Source: Marsupella aquatica (Eukaryota > Marchantiophyta). Taken from it: a stretch of DNA of 64,000 nt. The stretch's first letter is position 1; the number at the start of each line of letters is the position of its first letter. The stretch spans positions 2,046,001-2,110,000 of the forward strand of contig OZ316898.1 in assembly GCA_973895155.1 (NCBI GenBank), written 5' to 3'. This document shows positions 26,044 to 36,794 of this stretch, in pieces. Made by a program: the position numbers and the translations under genes. The notes under the pieces are model-generated. The model was not told where the DNA came from. It saw nothing but the letters and a program-made list of their open reading frames with translations, and did not search any database.

Positions 26044-26237
26044 GTCACCCCAAGGGAATGACAAATGGCTGAAACGTCATCACAACCAGAAGCATCTGGA
26101 GAAACCTGTCACCCCAAGGAAATGACCAATGGCTGAAATGCCATCACAACCAGAAGCATCTGGAGAAACCTGTCACCCCAAGGAAATGACCAATGGCTGA
26201 AATGCCATCACAACCAGAAGCATCTGGAGAAACCCCA
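26044..26237. repeat. Minisatellite, 64-bp unit, three copies
   Basis: The unit contains GTCACCCCAAGG, then AATGACCAATGGCTGAAATG, then AGAAGCATCTGGAGAAACC. Copies start at 26044, 26108 and 26172. The second and third are almost identical; the first differs at a few positions. This indicates recent expansion. Confidence 0.95.
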
Positions 26238-26444
26238 ACTGTATACTTCTTGCTAACCTTCCATGGAAAACCCCTAATGTTTTTGTACTATGTTTTGCGC
26301 TTCTCAAAACAATGGTAGAGTCAAAAAGGTGATTCCAAGGCACCAAAATATTGACAAAGGGTAAACAGACACATGTAACAACTAAAGGTTAATCCAATCC
26401 TATCCACATGATAGTAGTGAGCCCCGTGGGGGTATTCACACATC

Positions 26445-26520
26445 AAAATGTGCTAACATATGGTGTGCATTCACTAATTTAAAAATGTGCTAACATATGG
26501 TGTGCATTCACTAATTTAAA
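26445..26520. repeat. Tandem duplication, about 38-bp unit, two copies
   Basis: The segment AAATGTGCTAACATATGG followed by TGTGCATTCACTAATTTAAA occurs twice in direct succession without a visible difference in the core. Confidence 0.9.
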
Positions 26521-28688
26521 GAAATAACAACGTTTATTATGGTATAGATCCATGTTTTACACCGTATATTTTATATTTTGAAGTGCAGTTGCCAGACCCG
26601 TGAAGCCCTAGTGGTGATCTATATACCAGAATGTATCGCAGATATCGTATTTTTAACTACTGCAGTCACTGGAATGCCACCTATTACTACTTCTGAGAAA
26701 ATTTTAACTAGAACATTACAAAGAAACAGCGTACAAGCCCAGCAGCAGAGAGAATGGCTCAGGGGGCAGAGGTCCAAATTGCATGAATGGTCCACAGGGC
26801 AAAGGGCCCTCCTGGCAGGATGCATCTTTGGACATCTTTGGGTTTATTTTGCATTTTTCTACATAATTTCCTATCAGCTCATAATTTGATCCACACACCT
26901 CAGTCCAAACTTGCATGTGAGAGGTTTGTGAAGCGGCCCTCCATTCACACAAGTCATAAAACTATTCAGTGACTTTGTGGAGATACCCCAACATCCGGTA
27001 GGGCTTATGCTGTGAAAAGTGCAGAACCAAGGGCAAGGGCCGGAAACTTTCAGGCCCTTGGTCCCATCCTTTGAAAAGTTAATGGAAACAAAAATATGTT
27101 TTTCAACTCTCAACTCTCCCTGTGAAAAGGAGTGTACTGGGTCAGAACAGAGCTACATGACCGGGCTTGGGCACATGACATGTTCCACTGCAACAGATAC
27201 TGCTGCCACAGGAGATCATTCTACATTTTGCCATTTGTGTCGAAAGTGTCGAGGACTGCAAAACAAAGGGTCCATGACATGCAAGTTGGGTCTTAAGGCG
27301 AGTTGGGCCTCAAGTGAACTCTTACAAGCTCCTTTGAAGCTTGCCAAATCTCCTTCCATGGGTAATTTTTAAATTGCCACCTTATCCTTATCCTTACGGA
27401 CTCAAACTCTTGCTACTCAAAGTGACCTGGTAGGGGAGAGGACGAGAGGTTGCCAGTCCTCCCCCTTGATGGTTCACTCCAGTCACCCGAATTAATGGGA
27501 ATGGGCTGTCGCAGCTACAAAGGCTACCTCCCAAATTCCTTAATTATGAACGAAAACTCTGGTTGAGATTGTGAGTTTATTCTCGCTTTGGTGGCAATTG
27601 CACTGGAAGGTACCACAAAGTGTCAATTAAAGCTGAAGTACTTGATCTCTTTTGCAATGAACAAGTACTGTACCTTTTCTTATACTAACACGCATTGTAC
27701 CTCATCATCTGTACAACTTGTTATCTTGTATTGAAGCATGACTTTGAGACACCGTGAATTTGATAGTGGGAATTCAACGAGAAAATGAGTAGGTCTAGAC
27801 AAAGTACATCAAAAGCAAAGAAGACTTTTAATCATAGTGTGGTAAATTTTAGTCAAATCAATTTTCCTTGGGGCCTGTACTTTTCCGGTTACTCGATGCT
27901 GCTGTCTGTTCTGACCTGAATTTGCCAAAACAAAAACCAAGGCTATCGTTTTGTCATCCAGTTTGGCACCCTTCGCTTTGGTTCATCCTTAGTAATGACT
28001 CCCAATACTTTGGGCAAGTACCAGAGTTAGAAAGCAAAGTTGACAACAGGGTTTTGTTTTAGTCCCCAGCCAAAGGTAGGTACCTGCAAAGGCTCGAAAG
28101 TTTGAGGCCTTTGCCCTTGGTCAGCACAAGCCCTGTCAGCAGGCCTATGAATGAGGGGCTTAGGGCATGGCTGTCTAAATGATTGTATGATGACATTCAG
28201 TTAGAGGGCCCCAAACAAAAAGGGGCTGATGAGTTAGGCTTATGAATGTTACAAATAAAGGCCCTACTAACCGAATGATCAAGATTGGCCATAAGGGTGC
28301 TGACACCCACAAAATAAACTTTCCTGCATTGGACCCATGCAGACTATACGAAAGTTGATGTACTGTACTTGCATGGCTCAACGAAGGAGGACTGGAGGAG
28401 TCGGATTAGTAGCGGTAGATTGGCCCTCGATTGTGAACACTATAGTGTCTCCCACCGTAAATACATTTTGCTGGTCACATGTGGGAAGTTGATTGAATTA
28501 GACAGCAGATTGAACCGTGTTAGATTATGCACATAACTGCTGGCATGGTTTGTATGGCTTCAGCAAAAGGCCAATTCTCAAGTTATGGGCGTTGGACTTG
28601 CTTATCATGAGCAGTTGCTAAGTGCTGCTCCACATTTTTAGTTGGCGACTTTTATCTGGCCATTTACTTTAAGTGACATGCCATCTAT

Positions 28689-29170
28689 GGTAAAGACTTT
28701 TGTGACTTTTCTCTTTGTATGTTTGAGTGCATTAATTTCCCATACTGCCTCCCTTATTTTGAGGAGGGCATTATTTGAAGTATCACAAAAATAGGAAAGG
28801 TAAACCCAAAAATAGTGTTACCAAAGAATAACTTGTATCAAAATAATTCTCGTAATGCAAGTAACTAGGACATTAATGTACGTAAAAACTTGAGTGATTT
28901 TTCGATAACAAACAAGAAAAAATGAATATCTGAATAGCAAATTCAAGCCAAAGGGTCTCCAATTGGCCAAGAGCCATGAAAGAAATTAAAAACAAATCTG
29001 ATGATTTTGATACAAGTTATCATGTTATTTTATTTGGTAACAATAAATTTGGGTTTTATTTTTTCTATTTTTGTGATATTTCACATAATGCTTTCCTCAA
29101 AAGAAGGGAGACTACATGACAAACTAATGCACTCAACAATACAAAGAGAAAAATAACAAAAGTCTTTATG
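28689..29170. repeat. Foldback (long inverted repeat) element
   Basis: The segment 28689-28850 reappears as the reverse complement at about 29000-29170. Shared words in order are AAAGACTTTTGT, TTTCTCTTTGTAT, TTGAGTGCATTA, CTCCCTT(A/C)TTTTGAGG, GCATTAT, TATCACAAAAATAG, AACCCAAA, GTTACCAAA and AACTTGTATCAAAAT. The arms are about 165 bp around a spacer of about 150 bp and would form an imperfect hairpin. No coding sequence is seen. Confidence 0.8.
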
Positions 29171-29330
29171 AATAGGATAATGTCCTGATTAGAGGGCATT
29201 ATGAGATATAATGCCCTGAAAAACAAGGGCAACAGTCTAAGTTTTGAAGGCATTATTTTCATAATTCTGGACATCAAAGTAGGTGAAAACTTGAGTGATT
29301 TTTTGGTAATAAACAAGAAAAAGTGAATTG
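28870..29330. repeat. Direct repeat overlapping the foldback element, about 58-bp copies
   Basis: A segment at 28870-28927 containing AAAACTTGAGTGATTTTT and AACAAACAAGAAAAA recurs in the same orientation at about 29269-29328 with a few substitutions. The right copy lies outside the inverted repeat. The two repeats together suggest a composite of nested or rearranged copies. Confidence 0.75.
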
Positions 29331-29580
29331 CACTAGTTATTAGCGCATGATTGCTAAGAACAAAAAATAGAGACCAATAAAAGAACATCTCATCTGCTAA
29401 AAAAGAAACTTCATTAGCACATAGGTCTTGTCATAATATTTCTTTTGAGCCATGCATGGCGTGCTCAAATGGATAGACTAGATCACTAGAACGAACAAAA
29501 ATAGATCTCCAAGATAGCAACAATTTGGTTTTGAATTAATGACCTAAATCTCAGGACTTGAATTCACCCTGAAACCAATT

Positions 29581-29912
29581 GGCTTAGGTCAATTGGCTAG
29601 AGGATTTGCCTGGAATTGAGAGGTCCCAGGTTCAATCCCCCTTGACACACTAGGGTGTGGAGGGTATTTGTGTGTGGGTGGGATGGGTTTTGTGGGTAGT
29701 GGATTGGAGTTCTGATTATCTGCTTGGCCCCTGGTCGTCCACTTTGTGGCCTGATTTAATCCTCTCTCCTTCCTGGTGCGGGGTCCTGTCGGATCCGTTG
29801 GGGCTCACCCTGGCCTGGGTTCCCTACAGAGAAACTGTCACATTGGGATGGGGGGAGTCTAATTGTATTTCCTCCCCATTTCCGTTCAAGACAAAAAAAA
29901 ATCAAAAAAAAA
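29581..29912 (+). repeat. tRNA-derived SINE-like element
   Basis: The head has a polymerase III A-box-like TAGGTCAATTGG at 29584-29595 and a B-box-like GGTTCAATCCCC at 29629-29640, about 33 bp apart. This is followed by a roughly 240-bp GT- and CT-rich body and an A-rich 3' tail at about 29890-29912 (two A9 runs separated by TC). The rest of the head does not fold as a tRNA, so it is a retroposon and not a functional tRNA gene. Confidence 0.7.
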
Positions 29913-32849
29913 TCACCCAGTAAAATTAAAAAAGTGCTTTTGTCTTGGTCTTTTCTAAATTTTGGCCTTATCATTGTTTTTCCTTGGTTGAGGTTTTTGC
30001 CGAAAGGATCACGTCTTCTCTTTGGACGTTTTTTGTTATTTGGCAGTTTGAAATAATTTTTACCAGTTGTAGATCTTGGACAAACCTTTATTTTCAGCCC
30101 TTCATCGGATTAAATGGTAGAGAGAAGGCGCAGGGCCAAGAGAAGGCCTGACAGCTATTGGGTGGAATAGAGTCTGTTGGCAAGTGTATTTGAACCCTGG
30201 GGGGGGGGGGGGGGTTGACTATCAAAAATCTTAGGAATCACGTGCGATTGAAAATAGGTGTTTTTGATATAAGTTAACTAAAATTTTAAAAAGCATAGAA
30301 GGCAAAAAAGGTATTATAAATTCATGTTTTTAAAATATTCTCTAATATATATTTTTTATAAAATAAAATAGGCTATTCACATTGAAAGTAGAGAATATTT
30401 TTGGAATATTTTCTTTATAAAATAGGTCTATGTATATTAGACTAAGATCGCACGTGGTACCCCAAAAGATACACTTAGTTAACCTCCGGAGCTTAACCGG
30501 AGACCATTTAGAATGTTGATTCCTCATTAGGCAGAGTGTTTTATACAACAAGTTTTGGTTTAAGAAAGAAGGGTTGTTTGTTAAGAAGCATAGTATGTTT
30601 GATGACCACTTTTGAAACACAATTTTGAAGGTAGGGGCATGGATGCTGAGCAAGGGGGCAAGGAAGGATGGCAGCAGAGGTAGGCAACAATGGAAGATGT
30701 TTTTTTGTTTTTTGATATGGTGAAGGATAGGCAGGGGCAAAGGGAGAGGGCATAGATTCTACGTGGCAGTAGGAACAGAATTAGCAGAAACAAGAAAAGG
30801 AAACCTCTGCCTCCCAAAATTAAAAAAAGAATTAAAACACGCATTCTCCTTAGATTTTCCCATCCCTCACCGTACTGCACCCACCCCCCTTTGAATTCTG
30901 CACTGGCCCTCACAATGCAAGTCATCACCTTCCTCCCCTTTGCAAAAGTTTAAAACGAAAGACTCCTCTCTTCCCACTCGTTTTACTTTCCCTTTTCCCC
31001 AAAAAATAAAAGCAAAAGAAACAATGCCGCCTCCTACATGCCGAAGCCCCCCCCAAAAGACAAAAGAATAAAAGTGAACAACAAAATAGAACAGAAAAAC
31101 AAAGTGAAACACACACACACACACACAAACAACCAACTCCACGTGGCCTCCTCCCTTTTGCACTGGCCTCCACCAGTCTACATCATTTGTAACGGATGGT
31201 GTTAATGTTATTTGAGCCTTATGTACCTCTTGTTACAGTCACTAGTATATTAAACTAGCTCAATACCTTTTGGTGTGTTGCACACAAGCGAACAATGAAT
31301 AAAAAACCATTCTGTTAAAAGCGATATTGTGTAACAGATGATTGCTACAAAAGTGATGTTGTGTAACTGACAGATGATTGTTATAAAAGTGATATTGTAT
31401 AAAAGATGATTCTGCATGGAAATGTTGTTGCAAAATGACACAAAAGAAGCTGTTACAGAACTGATATCATGGAAGAAAACATGTTGTATGTAAAAGAGGT
31501 TGTTCCACAAGAGAGGTTACAACACTTAGGGTTTCACTGCATAAAGATGTCATTGCATAATAGGTTGGTCATCGTGCTAAAGGGGGTTTAGTAGATGATA
31601 AATTTTCTCGAAGGAGATTATTATGTACAAAGTGAAGAATAACATAATAAAACATTGAAAAAAAATTAGTCACTTTATTTAGAAAACTATCACAGTTGTG
31701 TGGGAGGGGGTCGAGGGAGTACTAGCATGGTAGGTGGGAGGGGCAAATTTGAGGAGGAGTTTTTTCCCCATCCATGGCTGGGAAGGGGGGGCAGGATCAA
31801 GCCTCCCTCTCCCCCTTGTATTGAATTTCTGTCCCTACCCCTTCCCATATTGCTTCTCAATCTTTCCTTGGCATGACAAATGTGTAAGATGGCAGTGTAC
31901 CTCAAACCATGTTATTGCATACCATGGTTTGTGGGTGCGGAAGCCTAGGCATTTTGGCCGTGTGGTTGTTGTATAGATGTTACAATGTTGTTGTTATTGT
32001 TAAGAATGTGGTGTTGTCAGAAAAGGCAAAGGTCAAAGCATGGGTATGTGAGATGAGTGACCAAAGCCACCAATGGCATGGAGTCAAAACATGTTTACAC
32101 AACATGAGGGCGTTAGTTAGTTTAATCAAGTTAAGTTTTTAAATTCTTTCGAGCATTTCAGTTTTACTTACAAGCTCCCTTTTGCATGAATGAGAATAAA
32201 AAGTGGTTAATTAGTGTTAGGTCCTGCTTTTTTCGAAATGGAGGAAAGTACTTTTAGGGTAACAAAGTATTAAAATGTTCAATATAATTGTGTAATGTGA
32301 AATAATATAGTATTAAATAATCAAAACTGGCACAATCTATTTTGTCGTGTACGGATTTGAGGGGCCCACTCCTGAATACTGGAGGTACAACACATAGTGA
32401 GGACACATGTAAAGTGCTCTGGCCAATATGCAGTCTAGAATATTATATTATATTAAGAGATGGTAAAAAACAATTTAAAATATAACTGATTTTATTTTTT
32501 GTCAAGATTTGTCATTATGGTCGAGACTATATTTGAATCTGTCATATTTCCTTTTCGGCTTCAGCTTGATACGCTAAATCTTCCTAGTATGTCTATTTCT
32601 GAGTGAACATTGTACAATCCTTCCCAGTCTACTCTCTTTCAATCTATTCTCGGTTCCTTAAATTGTCATCTCAAGGCGCACCTTTCGTTCTACTCTCTAC
32701 TCAAATCTCTTTAGTGAACATTGTGCAGTTCTTTCTAGTCCATATCCGTTTCCTTGTATTCTCAGTTTTTCATTTTCTTCACTGAATAGTGTGTTTCCTG
32801 CTAGTTATCTCCAACGCGCATGCTTTCCTTCTATGCTCAGTGTACTAAG
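29913..32849. other. Intergenic region with low-complexity DNA
   Basis: It holds a G-homopolymer at about 30199-30214, the second AT-rich MITE (listed), a (CA)n run at about 31111-31127, and three imperfect copies of an approximately 50-bp unit built on GATATTGTGTAACAGATGATTG at about 31322-31412. Pyrimidine- and purine-rich stretches give long but low-complexity open frames on the minus strand (30340-31180). No gene is supported. Confidence 0.45.
30233..30485 (+). repeat. AT-rich MITE-like repeat, copy B
   Basis: This is homologous to copy A at 3411-3641 in the opposite orientation. One end carries CACGTGCGATT and the other, inverted, CACGTGCGATC, forming 10-bp terminal inverted repeats around an AT-rich core without coding capacity. 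A clear target-site duplication was not found. Confidence 0.7.
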
Positions 32850-32893
32850 TGTACATTGTGCAGTGCTTTCGAGTCAACCTCTCTATCTCTTCA

Positions 32894-33470
32894 GTGATAC
32901 TGTGCATCTTGCTAGGCATTTTCAACGCGCAACCTTTCCTTGTGTTCTCCTCAACGTCGTCGTGCAGTTCTTTCGAGTGAAATTGGGCGAAGGAGTGGGG
33001 AATTGCGTCTTAGGTGAGTCACTTTTACGGGTATTATACCTCCACCCTCTGTGAGTGAAATCCAGCAATTGTCAGCTTTTAGAACGTTCAGTCTTCGCTC
33101 TTTCTAGCGAGCTATTGTGCACTTTGAGACCTTCAGCGTTGCGGAGGTATCGCCCTTCACTTATGCTTTCAGTTCCTCTCATATCTCTTCAGTGATACTG
33201 TGCATCTTGCGAAGCATTTTCAACGCACAACCTTAAATTTTTTCTATTCTCCTCAACGTCGTGCAGTTCTTTTGAGTGAAATTGGACGAAGGAGTGGGGA
33301 ATCAAGAGATTGTTCCATCGCGTCTCAGGTGAGTCACTTTTACGAGTATTATACCTCCACCCTCTCTGGGTGAAATCTATCAATTGTCGGCTATTTAGAA
33401 AGCTCAGTCCTCGCTCTTTCTAGCGAGCCATTGTGCGCTTTGAGAGTTTCACCGTTGGGGTAATATCTTA
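32894..33470. repeat. Tandem duplication, about 298-bp unit, two copies (MFS upstream region)
   Basis: The block begins GTGATACTGTGCATCTTGC at 32894 and again at 33192. Both copies contain GGACGAAGGAGTGGGGAAT-like sequence, then (T/C)AGGTGAGTCACTTTTACG (a consensus splice donor), TATACCTCCACCCTCT and CGCTCTTTCTAGCGAGC. The second copy has a short insertion before the donor. Confidence 0.9.
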
Positions 33471-33960
33471 CTGGAAAGTTGCCGACAGAGAAGCAGATGC
33501 GTAAACTCGCCTTCGTTGCGTAGTTCGGAACGAAAACCCAAAGGCCGGTACACGCACGGGAGTTTGCTATTTATAGAAGCTTATTCTACGCTCTTTCTAA
33601 CTAGCTACTATGCCCTTAGACACGTTCAGCGATCGAGGAGAAATCTCGTACTCGAAAGTTGCTGACAGAGAAGTAGATGTGCAAATTTCGCGACGACTGC
33701 TAATTTCCTTCGTAGCTTAGCGTAGCTCGAAACGAACAGTCGAAGACGGGTACACGCACGGGAAGGTCCCTTGCGTTCCAGCAAAGCTTTTTCTCGAGAG
33801 CTATTGAGCCCTTCGAGACGGTCAGCGAGAGCGGAGATAGTGTACTCGAAAGTTGACGACAGACAAGCACTATAGATGCGCAATTTCGCTGCGACTGTTA
33901 ATTTCCTTCGCCGTGTAGTTCGAAAGGAACAGTAGAAGGCGGGTACACGCACGGGAAGGC
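33430..33960. repeat. Tandem repeat, about 180-194-bp unit, three copies (MFS upstream region)
   Basis: Units share GAAAGTTG(C/A)(C/T)GACAGA at 33484, 33664 and 33858 (measured at GACAGA), followed by AATTTCCTTCG-like sequence and GGGTACACGCACGGGA. The units diverge by tens of percent and include indels, so they are older than the 108-bp array that follows. Confidence 0.8.
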
Positions 33961-34975
33961 TCCTCCACGGTGTTGAAGGTACGAGAGAAGCAAAGGTAAG
34001 GCCCAGTCGAATTCTTTTCGCTGTAGCTTTCAATTTCGTACCGAAATGATTTTTGCCTCAAGGCATGGTCTCGGCTGGTCAACTTCTTCACGATGCAGAA
34101 GCTACGGGAGAAGCAAAGGTAAGGCCGAGTCGAATTGTTTAGGCGCTAGCTTTCAATTTGCTTGTCTCGAGAAATGGTCTCGACTTCCAACTTCTTCACG
34201 ATGCAGAAGCTACGGGACAAGCAAAGGTAAGGCCGAGTCGAAATGTTTAGGCGCTAGCTTTCAATTTGCTTGTCTCGAGAAATGGTCTCGGCTTCCAACT
34301 TCTTCACGATGCAGAAGGTACGGGAGAAGCAAAGGTAAGGCCGAGTCGAATTGTTTAGGCGCTAGCTTTTAATTTGCTTGTCTCGAGACATGGTCTCGGC
34401 TTCCAACTTCTTCACGATGCAGAAGCTACGGGAGAAGCAAAGGTAAGGCCGAGTCGAATTGTTTAGGCGCTAGCTTTCAACTTGCTTGTCTCGAGAAATG
34501 GTCTCGGCTTCCAACTTCTTCACGATGTAGAAGGTACGGGAGAAGCAAAGGTAAGGCCGAGTCGTATTGTTTAGGCGCTATGCTTTCAACTTGCTTGTCT
34601 CGAGAAATGGTCTCGGCTTCCAACTTCTTCACGATGCAGAAGGTACGGGAGAAGCAAAGGTAAGGCCGAGTCGATTTTTTAGGCGCTAGCTTTCAATTTG
34701 TTTTTGTCTCGAGAAATGGTCTCGGCTTCCAACTTCTTCACGATGCAGAAGGTACGGGAAAAGCAAAGGTAAGGCCGAGTCGAATTTGTTCGGCGCTAGC
34801 TTTCAATTTCGGACCGAAATGTATTCTTGCTCGAGGTACACGGTCTCGGGTGTTCCCACTTCTTCACTGTGTTGAAGGTACGGGAGAAGCAAAGGTAAGG
34901 CAGAGTCGAATTGTTCTGGCTCCAGCTTTCAATTTCGGACCCAAATGTATATTTTCTCGACGTACATGGTCTCGG
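33960..34975. repeat. 108-bp tandem array, about nine units, each with a splice-donor motif
   Basis: The anchor AACTTCTTCACGATGCAGAA begins at 34081, 34189, 34297, 34405, 34513, 34622 and 34731 (periods 108-109), with diverged flanking units at about 33960 and 34857. Each unit contains GAGAAGCAAAGGTAAGG, a strong 5' splice-site match (AAAG/GTAAGG), then a CGAGTCG box and GCGCTAGCTTTCAATTTG. The array ends about 460 bp before the MFS start codon. An acceptor-like AAATATTTCAG ends at 35350, so the array may lie in a spliced 5' UTR. Confidence 0.95.
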
Positions 34976-35435
34976 CTCCCGTCTCGATTATTCCGACTTC
35001 TGGCCGAAATGTTTTTTTCATGTAGCATGCGCTGTCGGCTATTTCAATTTGTTGCGGAACTGTCGTTCTCGTAGAATTGCTGCCCTCGGCTATTCCACTT
35101 TCTCGGCGAAATGTAGTTTTTGTAAGGCTCGTGCTTTCGGCTATTCGAACGCCTTGCAAACATGTATCTTTCTGTATAGGAGGCTATTTCAATTTCTTAT
35201 GGAAAGGGCCTTTTTCTATAGCTCATGTTATCGACAATTCCAGTTTGGAAAAGTGTTTTACTTACTATGGTCTATTCTAACTTCTTGAATAAAAGTTTTC
35301 TTTTTCTAAAATATGATCTAGGCAATTTCGCAAATTTGAAATATTTCAGATTTGAATTGTAACCACATGCTGCTTTGGGATTGTAGTGTGAGCACGAGGA
35401 GCTTTGCAGACAGCATTCGGTATTTGATCATCACC

Positions 35436-36794
35436 ATGGCAGAAGGCAGCTTGCCTATTACTTCTGTGCCTTTATCGACAGGATTTCTGAGGGGCAGGGC
35501 TCTTGTTTACCCCCTTACCCTCGTAATTTCCTTGTTTTTTCTGTGGGGTTTTTCATACGGACTATTGGATGTGCTGAACAAGCATTTCCAAGTAGTTCTC
35601 CACATCACAAAGTTGGAATCCACGGGTCTCCAGGTAGTATACTTTGGTGGTGGTTACCTATTGTTTTCTCCGGTTGCAGCTGAAGTCATGAGGAAGAGAG
35701 GTTACAAAGTCACTATTCTTATGGGGCTCTTTCTCTATTCTCTTGGAGCCATTTTCTTCTGGCCCACTGCACACTACAGCAGCTACTCACATCGCATGAT
35801 TTCATTTGGCGGCTTTTGTGCGTGCACTCTTGTGATTGCTTGTGGGCTTGCGACTCTCGAGACAGCTGCCAACTCCTATGCAGTTGTCATTGGCGATCCA
35901 GCATCTGCCTCTGCTCGATTGCAGTTTTGTCAGTCATGGAACGGTGTGGCTTCTTTCATTGGCCCTTTCATTGCTTCGAAGTATTTTTTTACCGGAGCAA
36001 ATGCCAGCAACCTTGTGAACGTCCAGTATGTATATCTTGCTGTTGCTTGCGCTGGTGCTGCTGATGCGCTCCTCTTTATTTTTGCCAAACTCCCCGAAGT
36101 CTCGAAGGAAATGCTGCAATCGTCTACCACGGATGATATTCAGATTGATGAATCTGGTCAGGAGATCAGTCAGGGGCCTTTGAGGAGACAGTACAACATG
36201 ATCTTCGCGTTCCTTGCTCAGTTTTGTTACGTAGGGGCGCAAGTCACGGTTGCATCATTTTTCATCAACTATGCCACCGAGAACGCGGACTTTTCTTCAG
36301 CTTCGGCCTCCAACTTGTTATCATATGCTTTGATAACATTTACTGTAGGCAGATTCTTTGCCACAGCTTTGGCAACTATTTTCCAGGCTGATTTTCTTCT
36401 TAGCATCTATGCAGTCTTTGCAATTGCCTTGAATGCTTATAGTTGCTTCGGCCGTGGTAGAGTTGCTGTTGGTGTTCTCATTTCTTTGTTCTTTTTTGAG
36501 GCACCTATGTACCCGACCATATTTGCTCTTGGTACTGCAAACCTTGGCATTCATACTCGTCGTGGAGCTGGCATCTTGGTCATGGGGGTATCTGGTGGAG
36601 CTGCTTTTCCACCAATTCAGGGTGCTATTGCAGATTCTTATGGCACCAGAATTTCCTATTTAGTCCCTTTAGTTGGCTTTATATATGTTCTGTGTTATGT
36701 CTTTTGTCATTGGTTACTTAGCGGCAGACACATTTTCAGGGTAAAAGAAATTGCTAGTTCTAGGAAGGGTAAGGAGATTAAAGTTTCAGCATGA
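35436..36794 (+). CDS. Fucose-permease-like MFS sugar transporter (FHS family, fungal type)
   Basis: A predicted 12-helix sugar:proton symporter of the plasma membrane or another membrane, 452 residues, with no intron in the coding region. The start at 35436 sits in CACCATGGC, a strong initiation context; in-frame codons continue upstream to 35352, just after an acceptor-like TTTCAG, so a 5' UTR intron is likely. Helix 1 contains SLFFLWGFSYGLLDVLNKHF, the signature of the fucose-permease branch. It is followed by GLQVVYFGGGYLLFSP, then GYKVTI, FGGFCACTLVIACGLATLE and SWNGVASFIGPFIASKYFF, all resembling the fungal members as I know them. A polar loop at about residues 220-250 separates the two halves. 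The substrate is unproven: fucose, galactose or glucose are all possible. Fungal-to-plant transfer is an inference. Confidence 0.9.
   Translation: MAEGSLPITSVPLSTGFLRGRALVYPLTLVISLFFLWGFSYGLLDVLNKHFQVVLHITKLESTGLQVVYFGGGYLLFSPVAAEVMRKRGYKVTILMGLFLYSLGAIFFWPTAHYSSYSHRMISFGGFCACTLVIACGLATLETAANSYAVVIGDPASASARLQFCQSWNGVASFIGPFIASKYFFTGANASNLVNVQYVYLAVACAGAADALLFIFAKLPEVSKEMLQSSTTDDIQIDESGQEISQGPLRRQYNMIFAFLAQFCYVGAQVTVASFFINYATENADFSSASASNLLSYALITFTVGRFFATALATIFQADFLLSIYAVFAIALNAYSCFGRGRVAVGVLISLFFFEAPMYPTIFALGTANLGIHTRRGAGILVMGVSGGAAFPPIQGAIADSYGTRISYLVPLVGFIYVLCYVFCHWLLSGRHIFRVKEIASSRKGKEIKVSA

Larger units (their letters stand above)
25466..28688. other. Intergenic region downstream of TTC27
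   Basis: The first few hundred bases should contain the TTC27 3' UTR. Beyond that I see minisatellites (listed separately) and AT-rich single-copy-looking DNA. A GC-rich island with CGGGCGCG and GGCGCGCC-like words lies at about 25945-26020, next to the 64-bp minisatellite. Open frames here, such as 26578-26889 and 27019-27372, have no recognisable domains. Confidence 0.4.

Noticed and set aside
29581-29655. Functional tRNA gene
   Set aside because: A- and B-box-like sequences are present, but the flanking bases do not form an acceptor stem or anticodon arm. An A-rich tail 250 bp downstream points to a SINE.
30340-31180. Several minus-strand frames of 70-130 codons
   Set aside because: They are products of purine/pyrimidine-biased low-complexity DNA (poly-Leu/Phe and Cys/Val strings) with no family resemblance.
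34046-34372. ORF of 108 codons through the 108-bp array
   Set aside because: Because 108 is divisible by three, one frame stays open by repetition alone. The peptide is a Ser/Arg-rich echo of the unit and ends when the period shifts to 109.
33960-34975. CRISPR-like array
   Set aside because: The repeats are contiguous 108-bp units without variable spacers of uniform length, and the genome is eukaryotic. It is a tandem repeat.
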